DNA of 64,000 bases. It comes from CANKHA01 sp963750965. Lineage in GTDB: Bacteria; Pseudomonadota; Alphaproteobacteria; Rhizobiales; Xanthobacteraceae. The stretch is from contig CAVVSK010000007.1 in NCBI GenBank assembly GCA_963750965.1, positions 4,310 to 68,309 of the forward strand. Direction: 5' to 3'. Positions 1-8,921 of this stretch are shown piece after piece; position 1 is the stretch's first letter; the number at the start of each line of letters is the position of its first letter. The notes under the pieces were generated by a model. That model was not told the DNA's origin, made no database searches, and saw only the letters and a program-made list of their open reading frames with translations. The position numbers were made by a program, and so were the translations under genes.

Positions 1-50
1 TTTATGATCTGTTTCCGCATTGGCGCACAGCCGGCGGATACCGCCGCGCG

Positions 51-731
51 CTATTCGAGGTTCTGCACCGGCGGAATCGCGAGGGCGGGATTTTCCGCCG
101 GCGGTTGCGAAGCCGTGGCGCCCGTCGTGAGGTCGGACTGTTCTTTGGAGGCGGTGGATTCCGCGGCCACGGCCGGTTTGGCTGCCGGTTTCGCGGCAAC
201 TTTGGGCGCGGGTGGCTTCGCGGCAGATGGCGCCCGGGCAGGCGCTTGCGGCGCATTGGCGTTGTCGCGTGGCGCATAGATCACGGACGGCTCGGCCGGA
301 TTGCGGGGCGGCTGCCGCTCGTAATTTCCCTGCTGCTCGTAATTTCCTTGCTGCTCGTAGCCTCGTCGTTGCTCGTAGCCGTGCTGCCGTTCAATCCCCC
401 GGCGCGGCGGGAGGAATTCTTCCGCATAGACTGGCGGATAGAAACGCCCCGCATAGACCGCACCGCCGCCATAGCCGCGGGGACGAACCAACAGAACGCG
501 GCCGCTTAGGGCGTCGGCAGCGACAGTGACCTCGGCTCCGCGACCGTCAATCGCGCGCAGCACATAGCGGGCGCCCCGGCGTACCGGCGGACTGATCGGC
601 TGAAGCCCCATCGAGCGGACGCTGGTGGTGATTTCGTAAGGCGGCAGCAGGGCCTGCGCGGAAGCCGATCCAGGCAGAACGGCGGTGCCGATAGCGGCGA
701 AGGCGAGGCAAATCGCAAGTCTGGTTTTCAC
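51..731 (-). CDS. secreted Pro/Ala-rich hypothetical protein with Tyr-Glu-Gln repeats
   Basis: A 226-residue protein of unknown function. I chose the GTG at 731 because a GAGGGAAG ribosome site lies 7-8 bases upstream and a clear signal peptide (KTRLAICLAFAAIG... ending ASAQA) follows at once; the longer reading upstream is Arg-rich and out of character. The mature part opens with a short conserved-looking domain (residues about 27-90, containing RSMGLQPISPPVRRGARYV) of a type common in Bradyrhizobium-like exported proteins. A low-complexity stretch with several GYEQQ/NYEQQ units (around residues 115-140) and an Ala/Pro/Lys-rich tail follow. It probably sits in the periplasm or envelope. It is divergent from gltB. 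No function can be assigned. Confidence 0.7.
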   Translation of the reverse strand: MKTRLAICLAFAAIGTAVLPGSASAQALLPPYEITTSVRSMGLQPISPPVRRGARYVLRAIDGRGAEVTVAADALSGRVLLVRPRGYGGGAVYAGRFYPPVYAEEFLPPRRGIERQHGYEQRRGYEQQGNYEQQGNYERQPPRNPAEPSVIYAPRDNANAPQAPARAPSAAKPPAPKVAAKPAAKPAVAAESTASKEQSDLTTGATASQPPAENPALAIPPVQNLE

Positions 732-859
732 GGCGCGGTCTTCCCTCGAAAAATGACGTCCCCTCCGGCAACGATAACCCCGATTAGGGCGACGCTGGGG
801 CGGCGCTCTGCTTTGCCTTTGGGTTACGAAAGCTAGCCACACGCAATTGAAGTCGGATG

Positions 860-881
860 TGGCGCAATCGCCATTGCGCCA
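860..881. repeat. perfect hairpin in the leader region upstream of gltB
   Basis: Nine-base perfect arms TGGCGCAAT and ATTGCGCCA flank a CGCC loop. It lies between the divergent secreted-protein gene and gltB, just upstream of the promoter-like sequence at 958. There is no T-tract on either side, so it is not a classic intrinsic terminator. It could be a protein-binding palindrome or a cruciform-prone spacer. Confidence 0.45.
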
Positions 882-957
882 ACCGGCCCGTCCGTGTTCC
901 TCTTGCGGAAGCGGAACAGACTAAACAATCAGGCGTCGTCCTATTTTACAGGCGAAA

Positions 958-992
958 TTGACATCCGCATTTAGGACAGCAATACTGTCCTA
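958..992 (+). promoter_or_regulatory. candidate gltB promoter overlapped by an operator-like palindrome
   Basis: TTGACA at 958-963 is followed after 17 bases by AATACT at 981-986, a good sigma-70 pair. A perfect 8-base inverted repeat (TAGGACAG at 972-979, CTGTCCTA at 985-992, 5-base loop) straddles the -10 element, where a repressor would act. A further half-site GTCCTA lies at 938-943. The resulting gltB leader would be about 200 bases and contains another near-palindrome at 1099-1119 centred on CTTCTAGAAG. The regulator is unknown; assignment to gltB is inference from orientation. Confidence 0.45.
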
Positions 993-1190
993 TTGCTTCC
1001 GTGGAAGCCCGTTAGCCTGGTGCTAGGGCCCCGCGAGCGGCAGCCGGTGATGCGAAAGCCTTGCCTGGCGCCCAAGATTAAGCGGCCTCGCGAAGCCCGG
1101 CGGCTTCTAGAAGGCCGCCTTCGCTGAATTGTTTCGCCTTCGGTCGTGGTTGCATGCCGCGAGCAAGGCGGGTGCGGCTTGAGGACTAAA

Positions 1191-4100
1191 ATGAAGGAGA
1201 GCGGACACGGCAGGACGGAACGCGGCCGGGCGGCTACCAAGCCCGTGGTGCTGCGCGCCTCCGACTTTGCCGATTCCGCCGACCCCGGCGTGCCGGAGGC
1301 TCGGGGACTCTATGATCCGGCGCTCGACAAGGATTCCTGCGGTGTCGGCTTCATCGCCGACATCAAGGGCCGCAAGTCGCATAAGATTATCAAAGACGCG
1401 ATCACCATCCTGCTCAATCTCGAGCACCGCGGCGCGGTGGGCGCAGACCCGCGCGCGGGTGATGGCGCCGGCATCCTGGTGCAGATCCCCCACAAATTCT
1501 TCGTCAGGAAAGCGGCGGAGATCGGCTTTCGCCTGCCCCCGCCGGGGGAATACGCCATCGGCTATCTGTTCATGCCGCGCGACGAGGCCTGGCGCGAGGT
1601 CATCCGCAAAATCTACGGCGACATGATCGTGCGCGATGGCATGGAGCTGCTCGGCTGGCGCGAAGTGCCAACCGACAATTCCAGTCTTGGCGCTTCGGTA
1701 AAACCGACCGAACCTGTGCATCTTCAGGTCTTCATCGGCCGCGGCAAGCACATCAAAGATGAGTCCGAATTCGAGCGGCGCTTGTACGTGCTGCGCAAGT
1801 CGATCTCCAATTCGATTTACCGGCGGCGCGAGCGGCGCCTGTCTGGCTATTATCCGGTGTCGATCTCCTGCCGCACGGTAATCTACAAAGGCATGTTCCT
1901 GGCCGATCAGCTCGGCAGCTACTATCCGGATCTGCACGAGCCGGATTTCGAGAGCGCGCTCGCGCTCGTGCACCAGCGCTTCTCCACGAATACTTTCCCG
2001 ACCTGGTCGCTGGCGCATCCCTACCGCATGATCGCGCATAACGGCGAGATCAACACACTGCGCGGCAACGTGAACTGGATGGCAGCGCGGCAGGCTTCGG
2101 TTTCCTCCCCGCTGTTCGGCGACGATATCAACAAGCTGTGGCCGATCTCCTATGAAGGTCAGTCGGACACCGCCTGCTTCGATAACGCGCTCGAGTTCCT
2201 GGTGCAGGGCGGCTATCCGCTCGCGCATGCGATGATGATGATGATTCCCGAGGCCTGGGCGGGTAATCCGCTTATGGATGAGGAACGCCGCGCCTTCTAT
2301 GAATACAATGCCGCGTTGATGGAGCCGTGGGACGGCCCGGCCGCCATCGCCTTCACCAACGGCCGACAGATCGGCGCCACGCTCGACCGCAACGGTCTGC
2401 GTCCCGCGCGCTATTTCCTTACCCGCGATGACCGCATCATCATGGCCTCGGAAATGGGCGTACTGCCGATTCCCGAGAAGGACATCATACGCAAGTGGCG
2501 CCTGCAACCGGGCAAGATGCTGCTGGTCGATCTCGACGAAGGCCGGCTCATTCCCGACGACGAATTGAAGGCAACGCTAGCGAAGAGCCACCCCTACCAG
2601 GAGTGGCTGACGCGCACGCAGCTCGTGCTGGAAGACCTGCCGACGGTTGCCACCAAGCCGACGGGCACCAATCTGTCACTGCTCGATCGTCAGCAGACCT
2701 TCGGTTACACCCAGGAAGACCTGAAGATCCTGATGACCCCGATGGCCGCGGCCGGGGAAGAGGCAGTCGGATCGATGGGCACCGACACGCCGATTTCGGC
2801 GCTGTCGCAGAAGCCAAAGCTGCTGTTCACCTATTTCAAACAGAACTTCGCGCAGGTGACCAACCCGCCGATCGACCCGATCCGCGAGGAACTGGTGATG
2901 AGCCTCGTCTCCATCATCGGGCCGCGGCCGAACCTGTTCGACCTGGAAGGCATGTCGCGCACCCAGCGTCTGGAAGTGCGTCAGCCGATTCTGACCAACG
3001 AGGACCTGGAGAAAATCCGCTCGATCTCCAAGCTCGACGGCGGGCATTTCAAATCCGCCACGCTTGACATGACCTTCCCGGCGGAGAACGGCGCCGCCGG
3101 CATGAAGGATGCGCTCGACAGCCTGTGCGCGCTGGCCGAGCTCAAGGTGCGCGACGGCACCAATATCCTGGTGCTGTCCGACCGTGCGGCTGGGCCCGAG
3201 CACATGCCAATTCCGTCGCTGCTCGCCTGCGCGGCCGTGCATCACCATCTCATCCGGGAAGGATTGCGCACCTCGGTGGGCCTCGTCGTGGAGTCGGGCG
3301 AGCCGCGCGAGGTGCATCATTTCGCATGCCTGGCCGGCTACGGCGCGGAGGCGATCAATCCCTATCTGGCATTCGAAAGCCTGCTGGAGCTGAAGAACAC
3401 GCTGCCGCAGAAGGTCGACGACAAAGAAGTCCTCAAGCGCTACATCAAGGCGATCGGCAAGGGGCTACTGAAGGTGATGTCGAAGATGGGCATCTCCACC
3501 TACCAGTCCTATTGCGGCGCGCAGATTTTCGACGCGGTGGGGCTCAAGGCCGATTTCGTCGCCACTTATTTCACCGGCACCGCGACGCGCATCGAAGGCG
3601 TGGGTCTGGAAGAAGTGGCGGAAGAGACGATGCGCCGGCACCGCGACGCCTTCAGCGACTCACCGGTTTATCGCTTGTTGCTCGACGTCGGCGGCGAATA
3701 TCAGCTCCGCGTGCGCGGCGAGGACCATGCCTGGAATGCCGCCACGGTGGCGGCGCTGCAGCATGCCGTGCGCGGCAATTCTTATGACCGCTATCGCGCC
3801 TTTGCGCAGGAGTTGAACGAGCAATCAGGAAAGCTGCTGACCATTCGCGGGTTGTTCCGGCTCAAGAAGGCGGAGGAAGAAGGCCGGCGGCCGATCCCGA
3901 TCGAAGAAGTCGAACCGGCGAAGGAAATCGTCAAGCGCTTCTCCACCGGCGCCATGTCCTTCGGCTCGATTTCGCGCGAGGCGCATACCACGCTCGCGGT
4001 CGCCATGAACCGCATCGGCGGCAAGTCCAACACTGGCGAGGGCGGCGAGGAAGCCGATCGCTTCAAGCCGCTGCCGAACGGCGACAGCATGCGTTCGGCG

Positions 4101-5870
4101 ATCAAGCAGGTGGCATCCGGCCGTTTCGGCGTCACCACCGAATATCTCGTCAATTCGGACATGATGCAGATCAAGATGGCGCAGGGCGCCAAGCCGGGCG
4201 AAGGCGGACAATTGCCCGGCCACAAGGTGGATAAGACCATCGCCGCAGTGCGCTATTCGACGCCGGGCGTAGGCCTGATCTCGCCGCCGCCGCATCACGA
4301 TATTTATTCAATCGAAGACTTGGCGCAGCTCATCTTCGACCTGAAGAACGTTAATCCTGAGGGGCTCGTGTCCGTGAAGCTCGTCTCGGAAGTCGGCGTC
4401 GGCACGGTCGCCGCCGGCGTCTCCAAGGCGCGTGCCGACCACGTCACCATCGCCGGCTTCGAAGGCGGCACCGGTGCTTCTCCGCTCACCTCGATCAAGC
4501 ATGCCGGATCGCCGTGGGAGATTGGTCTGGCCGAAACGCACCAGACGCTGGTCAGCAATCGTCTGCGCGGCCGCATCGCCGTGCAAGTCGATGGCGGCAT
4601 CCGCACCGGCCGCGACGTAGTGGTGGGCGCCTTGCTCGGCGCCGATGAATTCGGATTCTCCACCGCACCGCTGATTGCCGCAGGCTGCATCATGATGCGC
4701 GTCTGTCATCTGAACACCTGCCCGGTGGGCGTGGCGACGCAGGACCCAGTGCTCCGAAAGCGCTTCCAGGGCCAGCCGGAGCATGTGATCAATTACTTCT
4801 TCTTCGTTGCGGAGGAAGTGCGCGAGATTATGGCCTCACTGGGCTATGCCCGCTTCGACGACATGATCGGGCAAATGCAGATGCTCGACCGGCATGAGCT
4901 GGTTGCGCATTGGAAGGCCAAAGGGCTGGATTTCTCCAAGCTGTTCCATAAGCCGGAAGCGCCCAAGGGCGTGTATATCTCCCATCGCGAGCAGCAGGAT
5001 CACAAGATCTCCGACATCCTCGATCGCAAGCTGATTGCGCAGGCGAAAGACGCGCTGCAAAACGGCACGCCGGTGACGATCGAGGCCGCAATCAAGAATA
5101 CCAACCGCACCGCGGGCGCCATGCTCTCGGGTGAGGTAGCCAAACGTTACGGCCATCAGGGTCTGCCGGACGATACTATCACCGTGAAGCTGAAGGGCAC
5201 CGCCGGGCAAAGCTTCGGAGCCTGGCTGGCGCACGGCGTGACCTTCGAACTGGAAGGCGACGCCAATGACTATGTCGGCAAGGGCATTTCCGGCGGCAAG
5301 CTCATCATCCGACCGCCGGCCGATACCGGTGTCGTGCCGGAGGAATCGATCATTGTCGGCAACACCGTGCTCTATGGCGCCATCGGAGGGGAATGCTACT
5401 TCCGCGGGATCGCCGGCGAGCGCTTCGCCGTGCGCAATTCCGGCGCTATTGCGGTAGTCGAGGGCGCCGGCGATCACTGCTGTGAATACATGACCGGTGG
5501 CATCGTCGTCGTGCTCGGTCAGACCGGGCGCAATTTCGCGGCCGGAATGTCAGGTGGCATCGCTTATGTGCTGGATGAGGACGGCGCCTTCGACACGCGC
5601 TGCAACCGCGGCATGGTTGAATTACAGGACATGCCGGAATGGATCGAAGGCGAGATGCACGGCGACCTCACCGACATGACGCGCAATGACTGCGAGCGGC
5701 TGCAGGCGCTGATCAGTAACCATGCGCGTTATACCGGCTCGCAACGGGCCAAGGATATTCTCGCGGACTGGCGCAATTACGTTTCGAAATTCCGCAAGGT
5801 CATGCCTGTGGAATTCAGCCGCGCGCTGGCGGAGATGGAAAAGGCCCGCACCATGCAGGCGGCGGAGTAA
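1191..5870 (+). CDS. gltB: glutamate synthase (NADPH) large subunit
   Basis: This 1559-residue subunit makes glutamate from glutamine and 2-oxoglutarate, the GOGAT half of ammonium assimilation. The ATG at 1191 was chosen because GAGG lies six bases upstream; an earlier in-frame ATG at 1146 lacks a site. A short propeptide precedes the catalytic cysteine (DSCGVGF, Cys50), the N-terminal nucleophile of the class II amidotransferase domain, which continues through HRGAVGADPRAGDGAG. The FMN/synthase domain lies in the second half, with the 3Fe-4S cysteines at about 1166, 1172 and 1177 (CHLNTCPVGVAT). The C-terminal glycine-rich beta-helix (GXXGG repeats) follows. Full length for the family. gltD starts 11 bases downstream, so the two are co-transcribed. 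Confidence 0.97.
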   Translation: MKESGHGRTERGRAATKPVVLRASDFADSADPGVPEARGLYDPALDKDSCGVGFIADIKGRKSHKIIKDAITILLNLEHRGAVGADPRAGDGAGILVQIPHKFFVRKAAEIGFRLPPPGEYAIGYLFMPRDEAWREVIRKIYGDMIVRDGMELLGWREVPTDNSSLGASVKPTEPVHLQVFIGRGKHIKDESEFERRLYVLRKSISNSIYRRRERRLSGYYPVSISCRTVIYKGMFLADQLGSYYPDLHEPDFESALALVHQRFSTNTFPTWSLAHPYRMIAHNGEINTLRGNVNWMAARQASVSSPLFGDDINKLWPISYEGQSDTACFDNALEFLVQGGYPLAHAMMMMIPEAWAGNPLMDEERRAFYEYNAALMEPWDGPAAIAFTNGRQIGATLDRNGLRPARYFLTRDDRIIMASEMGVLPIPEKDIIRKWRLQPGKMLLVDLDEGRLIPDDELKATLAKSHPYQEWLTRTQLVLEDLPTVATKPTGTNLSLLDRQQTFGYTQEDLKILMTPMAAAGEEAVGSMGTDTPISALSQKPKLLFTYFKQNFAQVTNPPIDPIREELVMSLVSIIGPRPNLFDLEGMSRTQRLEVRQPILTNEDLEKIRSISKLDGGHFKSATLDMTFPAENGAAGMKDALDSLCALAELKVRDGTNILVLSDRAAGPEHMPIPSLLACAAVHHHLIREGLRTSVGLVVESGEPREVHHFACLAGYGAEAINPYLAFESLLELKNTLPQKVDDKEVLKRYIKAIGKGLLKVMSKMGISTYQSYCGAQIFDAVGLKADFVATYFTGTATRIEGVGLEEVAEETMRRHRDAFSDSPVYRLLLDVGGEYQLRVRGEDHAWNAATVAALQHAVRGNSYDRYRAFAQELNEQSGKLLTIRGLFRLKKAEEEGRRPIPIEEVEPAKEIVKRFSTGAMSFGSISREAHTTLAVAMNRIGGKSNTGEGGEEADRFKPLPNGDSMRSAIKQVASGRFGVTTEYLVNSDMMQIKMAQGAKPGEGGQLPGHKVDKTIAAVRYSTPGVGLISPPPHHDIYSIEDLAQLIFDLKNVNPEGLVSVKLVSEVGVGTVAAGVSKARADHVTIAGFEGGTGASPLTSIKHAGSPWEIGLAETHQTLVSNRLRGRIAVQVDGGIRTGRDVVVGALLGADEFGFSTAPLIAAGCIMMRVCHLNTCPVGVATQDPVLRKRFQGQPEHVINYFFFVAEEVREIMASLGYARFDDMIGQMQMLDRHELVAHWKAKGLDFSKLFHKPEAPKGVYISHREQQDHKISDILDRKLIAQAKDALQNGTPVTIEAAIKNTNRTAGAMLSGEVAKRYGHQGLPDDTITVKLKGTAGQSFGAWLAHGVTFELEGDANDYVGKGISGGKLIIRPPADTGVVPEESIIVGNTVLYGAIGGECYFRGIAGERFAVRNSGAIAVVEGAGDHCCEYMTGGIVVVLGQTGRNFAAGMSGGIAYVLDEDGAFDTRCNRGMVELQDMPEWIEGEMHGDLTDMTRNDCERLQALISNHARYTGSQRAKDILADWRNYVSKFRKVMPVEFSRALAEMEKARTMQAAE

Positions 5871-5881
5871 GCTGCGCGTCC

Positions 5882-7306
5882 ATGGGCAAGATCACCGGCT
5901 TTTTGGAATTCGAGCGTAGCGACCGTCACTATCAGCCGGTCGAGGAGCGCATCAAGCATTGGGGCGAATTCGTCCTGCCGTTGCCCGAGGAGGACAACAA
6001 GAAGCAGGCCGCGCGCTGCATGGACTGCGGCATCCCCTATTGTCACACCGGCTGCCCGGTGAACAACCAGATCCCGGACTGGAACGACCTCGTCTATCGG
6101 GACCAGTGGGAAGAGGCCGCACGCAACCTGCATTCGACCAACAATTTCCCGGAAGTGACCGGCCGAATCTGTCCGGCGCCCTGCGAAGCGTCCTGCACGC
6201 TGAACATCGACGACAACCCGGTCACCATCAAGACGATCGAATGCGCGATCGCCGACCGCGCGATCTCGAGCGGCTGGGTGAAACCGGAGCCGCCGACGCA
6301 CAAGACCGGCAAGAAGGTCGCGGTGATCGGCTCCGGCCCGGCCGGCATGGCCTGCGCGCAGCAGCTCGCGCGGGTTGGACACGACGTGCATGTGTTCGAG
6401 AGGTTCGCCAAGGCGGGCGGGCTGCTCCGCTATGGCATCCCTGACTTCAAAATGGACAAGATCATCATCGACCGGCGCGTGGCGCAGATGCAGGCGGAAG
6501 GCGTCACCTTCCACTACAACGCGCATGTCGGCGTGAACCTGCCGGCGGAGCAACTGCTGAAGGAATATGACGCCATCGCGCTGACCACCGGCGCGGAAAA
6601 GCCGCGCGAGCTGCCAATCCCCGGCCGCGAGCTCGATGGCATCCACTTCGCCATGGATTTTCTGCCGCAGCAGAACCGGCGCGTCAGCGGCGAGGCTGTG
6701 CCGGCGGACGATGTGCCGCCCATCATCGCCAAGGACAAGCATGTGGTGGTGATCGGCGGCGGCGATACCGGCTCCGACTGCATCGGCACCTCGATCCGCC
6801 AGGGCGCGGCGTCGGTGACCAATTTCGAGATCATGCCGCAGCCGCCGGTTAAGGAGAACAAGCTGCTCACCTGGCCGGACTGGCCAATGAAGCTGCGCAC
6901 ATCCTCCAGCCACGAAGAAGGCGCCGAGCGCGACTTCGCCGTGATGACGCAGAAATTCTCCGGCAAGAACGGGCGCGTAGACACGCTGCATTGCGTGCGC
7001 GTGGACGCCAAGATGCAGGCGATCCAAGGCAGCGAATTCGAGATCAAAGCCGACCTTGTGCTGCTCGCCATGGGCTTCGTACACCCGGTGCACGAAGGGA
7101 TGGTGCAATCGCTCGGGCTTGAGCTCGACCCGCGCGGCAATGTGCGCGCCAATACCGACGACTACCGCACTTCGCTCGACAAGGTATTCGCCGCCGGCGA
7201 CATGCGGCGCGGCCAGTCGCTCGTGGTCTGGGCGATCCGCGAGGGCCGGCAAGCGGCCCACGCGATCGATAAATTCCTGATGGGTTCGACGCTGCTGCCG
7301 CGCTGA
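5882..7306 (+). CDS. gltD: glutamate synthase small subunit
   Basis: A 474-residue FAD- and NADPH-binding electron-entry subunit of GOGAT; it passes electrons from NADPH to GltB. The N-terminal cysteine clusters for two 4Fe-4S centres are visible (CMDCGIPYCHTGCPVNNQ near residue 46, then CPAPCEASC near 98). They are followed by the FAD dinucleotide fold GSGPAGMACAQQLA and the NADPH fold VVVIGGGDTGSDCIG; the end carries the typical AAGDMRRGQSLVVWAI motif. Length matches the family. It follows gltB by 11 bases with only a weak ribosome site, suggesting translational coupling. Its stop codon abuts the stop of the convergent DUF459 gene with no spacer. Confidence 0.97.
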   Translation: MGKITGFLEFERSDRHYQPVEERIKHWGEFVLPLPEEDNKKQAARCMDCGIPYCHTGCPVNNQIPDWNDLVYRDQWEEAARNLHSTNNFPEVTGRICPAPCEASCTLNIDDNPVTIKTIECAIADRAISSGWVKPEPPTHKTGKKVAVIGSGPAGMACAQQLARVGHDVHVFERFAKAGGLLRYGIPDFKMDKIIIDRRVAQMQAEGVTFHYNAHVGVNLPAEQLLKEYDAIALTTGAEKPRELPIPGRELDGIHFAMDFLPQQNRRVSGEAVPADDVPPIIAKDKHVVVIGGGDTGSDCIGTSIRQGAASVTNFEIMPQPPVKENKLLTWPDWPMKLRTSSSHEEGAERDFAVMTQKFSGKNGRVDTLHCVRVDAKMQAIQGSEFEIKADLVLLAMGFVHPVHEGMVQSLGLELDPRGNVRANTDDYRTSLDKVFAAGDMRRGQSLVVWAIREGRQAAHAIDKFLMGSTLLPR

Positions 7307-8779
7307 TCAGCGGAAGAAGCTGAAGGGCGAAAAGAACGATCGCTGCTGCTGCGGGTACTGCTGGGGCTGTGGGGGCCGCGGGGAAGCTAGCGACGGTCGT
7401 GGCCTTCTCGGCTGGTTCACCGCTTGCACCTCGGTCTTTGGTTTCGGGCTGGTTTGCGCGCCGGTTGCAGCAACCGGGACTTCCGCCGGCTTGATCGTTC
7501 CCGGCTCTTGGATCGTATTCGCCACCGGCAGCGTTCCGCCGCCGCCCAGCGGCCAGACGAAGTCGTCAGCACGGCCTTTTAGCGCGGAAACCGGCTCGCC
7601 CTTTACTAACACGCGCGAGGCGATCGGGTCAGACGCCGAAGGGCGCATGTTCCCGCCGCCCAGCAATTCGTCGCCGCCGGAAGCCGTGCCTGAGGTCAAC
7701 GGCAAGACGGCGCCCGCAATCGGCCGTGCGATGGGCCCGCCCGGACGCGGCGTCCCGGAAGGCTGCACCCCGCTGTCCGCCGGCAATGCCACAGGCACCA
7801 CGCGCGTGGAAATCACGCGGCGGATTTCCCGCTCGACAAAGTGAGCAAGCTTGCGTGCGCCGTATTTGGTGAAATAAACGCCGTCTTGCGAGCGCAATCG
7901 GCGTGTCTGGCCGTCGACGTCCGGACCGAATGATGCGAATTTGCCAGCCTCGTCGACAAAGCCGTCCCACACGTCCACATAGATGACGCCCGCTTTTTCG
8001 GCCTGTGCGCTATAGAGATCGTTGAGATAAGCGGCGTCGCTGGTGGCTTTCGGTCCCCGGATAATCGGCAGACCGACCCAGATGACCGGAATGCCCCGGC
8101 CTTTCATCGCCGCGATCGTCTCGGCGATGCGCTTCGAATAAATTTCGCCCCATGCCTCGGTGCGGTATTCGTTGCTGCTTCCCCTGTCCCTCGAGACTTC
8201 CGGCGCGACGATCTGCGCCTCGGCGTTTTCGCCATCGGCAGTCTGCTGGTCTGGCGGCTTGGCGGAGGCATCCGGTTGCGCTGGTGCCGGACCTGGTTTG
8301 GCGCTCGGACGGTCGCGGATCGGGCCGCGGTCGCTCAAGCCGAGCATCATCACCACGACCGCGGGCCTTTCCTTCGTGACGATGTCGCGCGCGATGCTCG
8401 ACCATTCGAGATCGCTCTTCGTCTCGTAACGAATGAGACCGGAATACGGTTTGTTTTTGCGGACGACGCCGATCTCCGGTGTGTCGGCAAAAGCCTCTTC
8501 AAGGCCGTAGGCGAGCCAATCGGCCATCGAGTCGCCCATCACCACCACACTGGAGGTGGGTGGCACTTCCGCCTTCTTGGCAGGCGGCGCCTTGGAATAG
8601 TCAGCGGGCGGAGGCTCGCGGTAGCGCTCCTGATAGGGCTGTTGCTGTTGCGGCGCCGTCCAGAAAGGAAAGAATTGCGCGGCCGCCGGCGAGCTAACAA
8701 GCAATGCCAACAGCAGTGCGAGCACGCTGATCGCAGCCAAGGCGACAACTCGGCGCTGGATCGTGTTTTTTTCAATCAT
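7307..8779 (-). CDS. DUF459-type SGNH/GDSL hydrolase family protein
   Basis: A 490-residue exported or membrane-anchored protein. A hydrophobic N-terminal segment (residues 10-34, ending SSPAAAQF) is followed by a Pro-rich linker and the SGNH-like block I motif VVMGDSMADWLAYGLEEAF near residue 80, whose Ser is the expected nucleophile. IPVIWVGLPIIRG and the later DGVYFTKYGARKLAHFVE motif, with the Asp/His-like positions of the fold, complete the DUF459 domain to about residue 340. A long Pro/Gln-rich tail completes the protein. Members are thought to act on cell-envelope acyl or acetyl groups, but the substrate is unknown. It converges on gltD with zero spacer. Confidence 0.82.
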   Translation of the reverse strand: MIEKNTIQRRVVALAAISVLALLLALLVSSPAAAQFFPFWTAPQQQQPYQERYREPPPADYSKAPPAKKAEVPPTSSVVVMGDSMADWLAYGLEEAFADTPEIGVVRKNKPYSGLIRYETKSDLEWSSIARDIVTKERPAVVVMMLGLSDRGPIRDRPSAKPGPAPAQPDASAKPPDQQTADGENAEAQIVAPEVSRDRGSSNEYRTEAWGEIYSKRIAETIAAMKGRGIPVIWVGLPIIRGPKATSDAAYLNDLYSAQAEKAGVIYVDVWDGFVDEAGKFASFGPDVDGQTRRLRSQDGVYFTKYGARKLAHFVEREIRRVISTRVVPVALPADSGVQPSGTPRPGGPIARPIAGAVLPLTSGTASGGDELLGGGNMRPSASDPIASRVLVKGEPVSALKGRADDFVWPLGGGGTLPVANTIQEPGTIKPAEVPVAATGAQTSPKPKTEVQAVNQPRRPRPSLASPRPPQPQQYPQQQRSFFSPFSFFR

Positions 8780-8921
8780 TGCGGCACAAGGCCCACAAAT
8801 TTCGACGGCCCGGCGAGCGCCCGGGGCTTCACCGTCATCCGCATATAGTAGGGGAAAAATGTCAACTTAGCGATGGTGCGCTGGTTACCGAAAAGGTTCA
8901 GCTTCCCCGGGCTTGGGACGT

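Noticed and set aside
1107..7261. Long open frames antisense to gltB and gltD (466 and 494 codons)
   Set aside because: They mirror GC-rich codon bias of the real genes on the other strand and show no domain, signal peptide or ribosome site; GltB and GltD are unambiguous.
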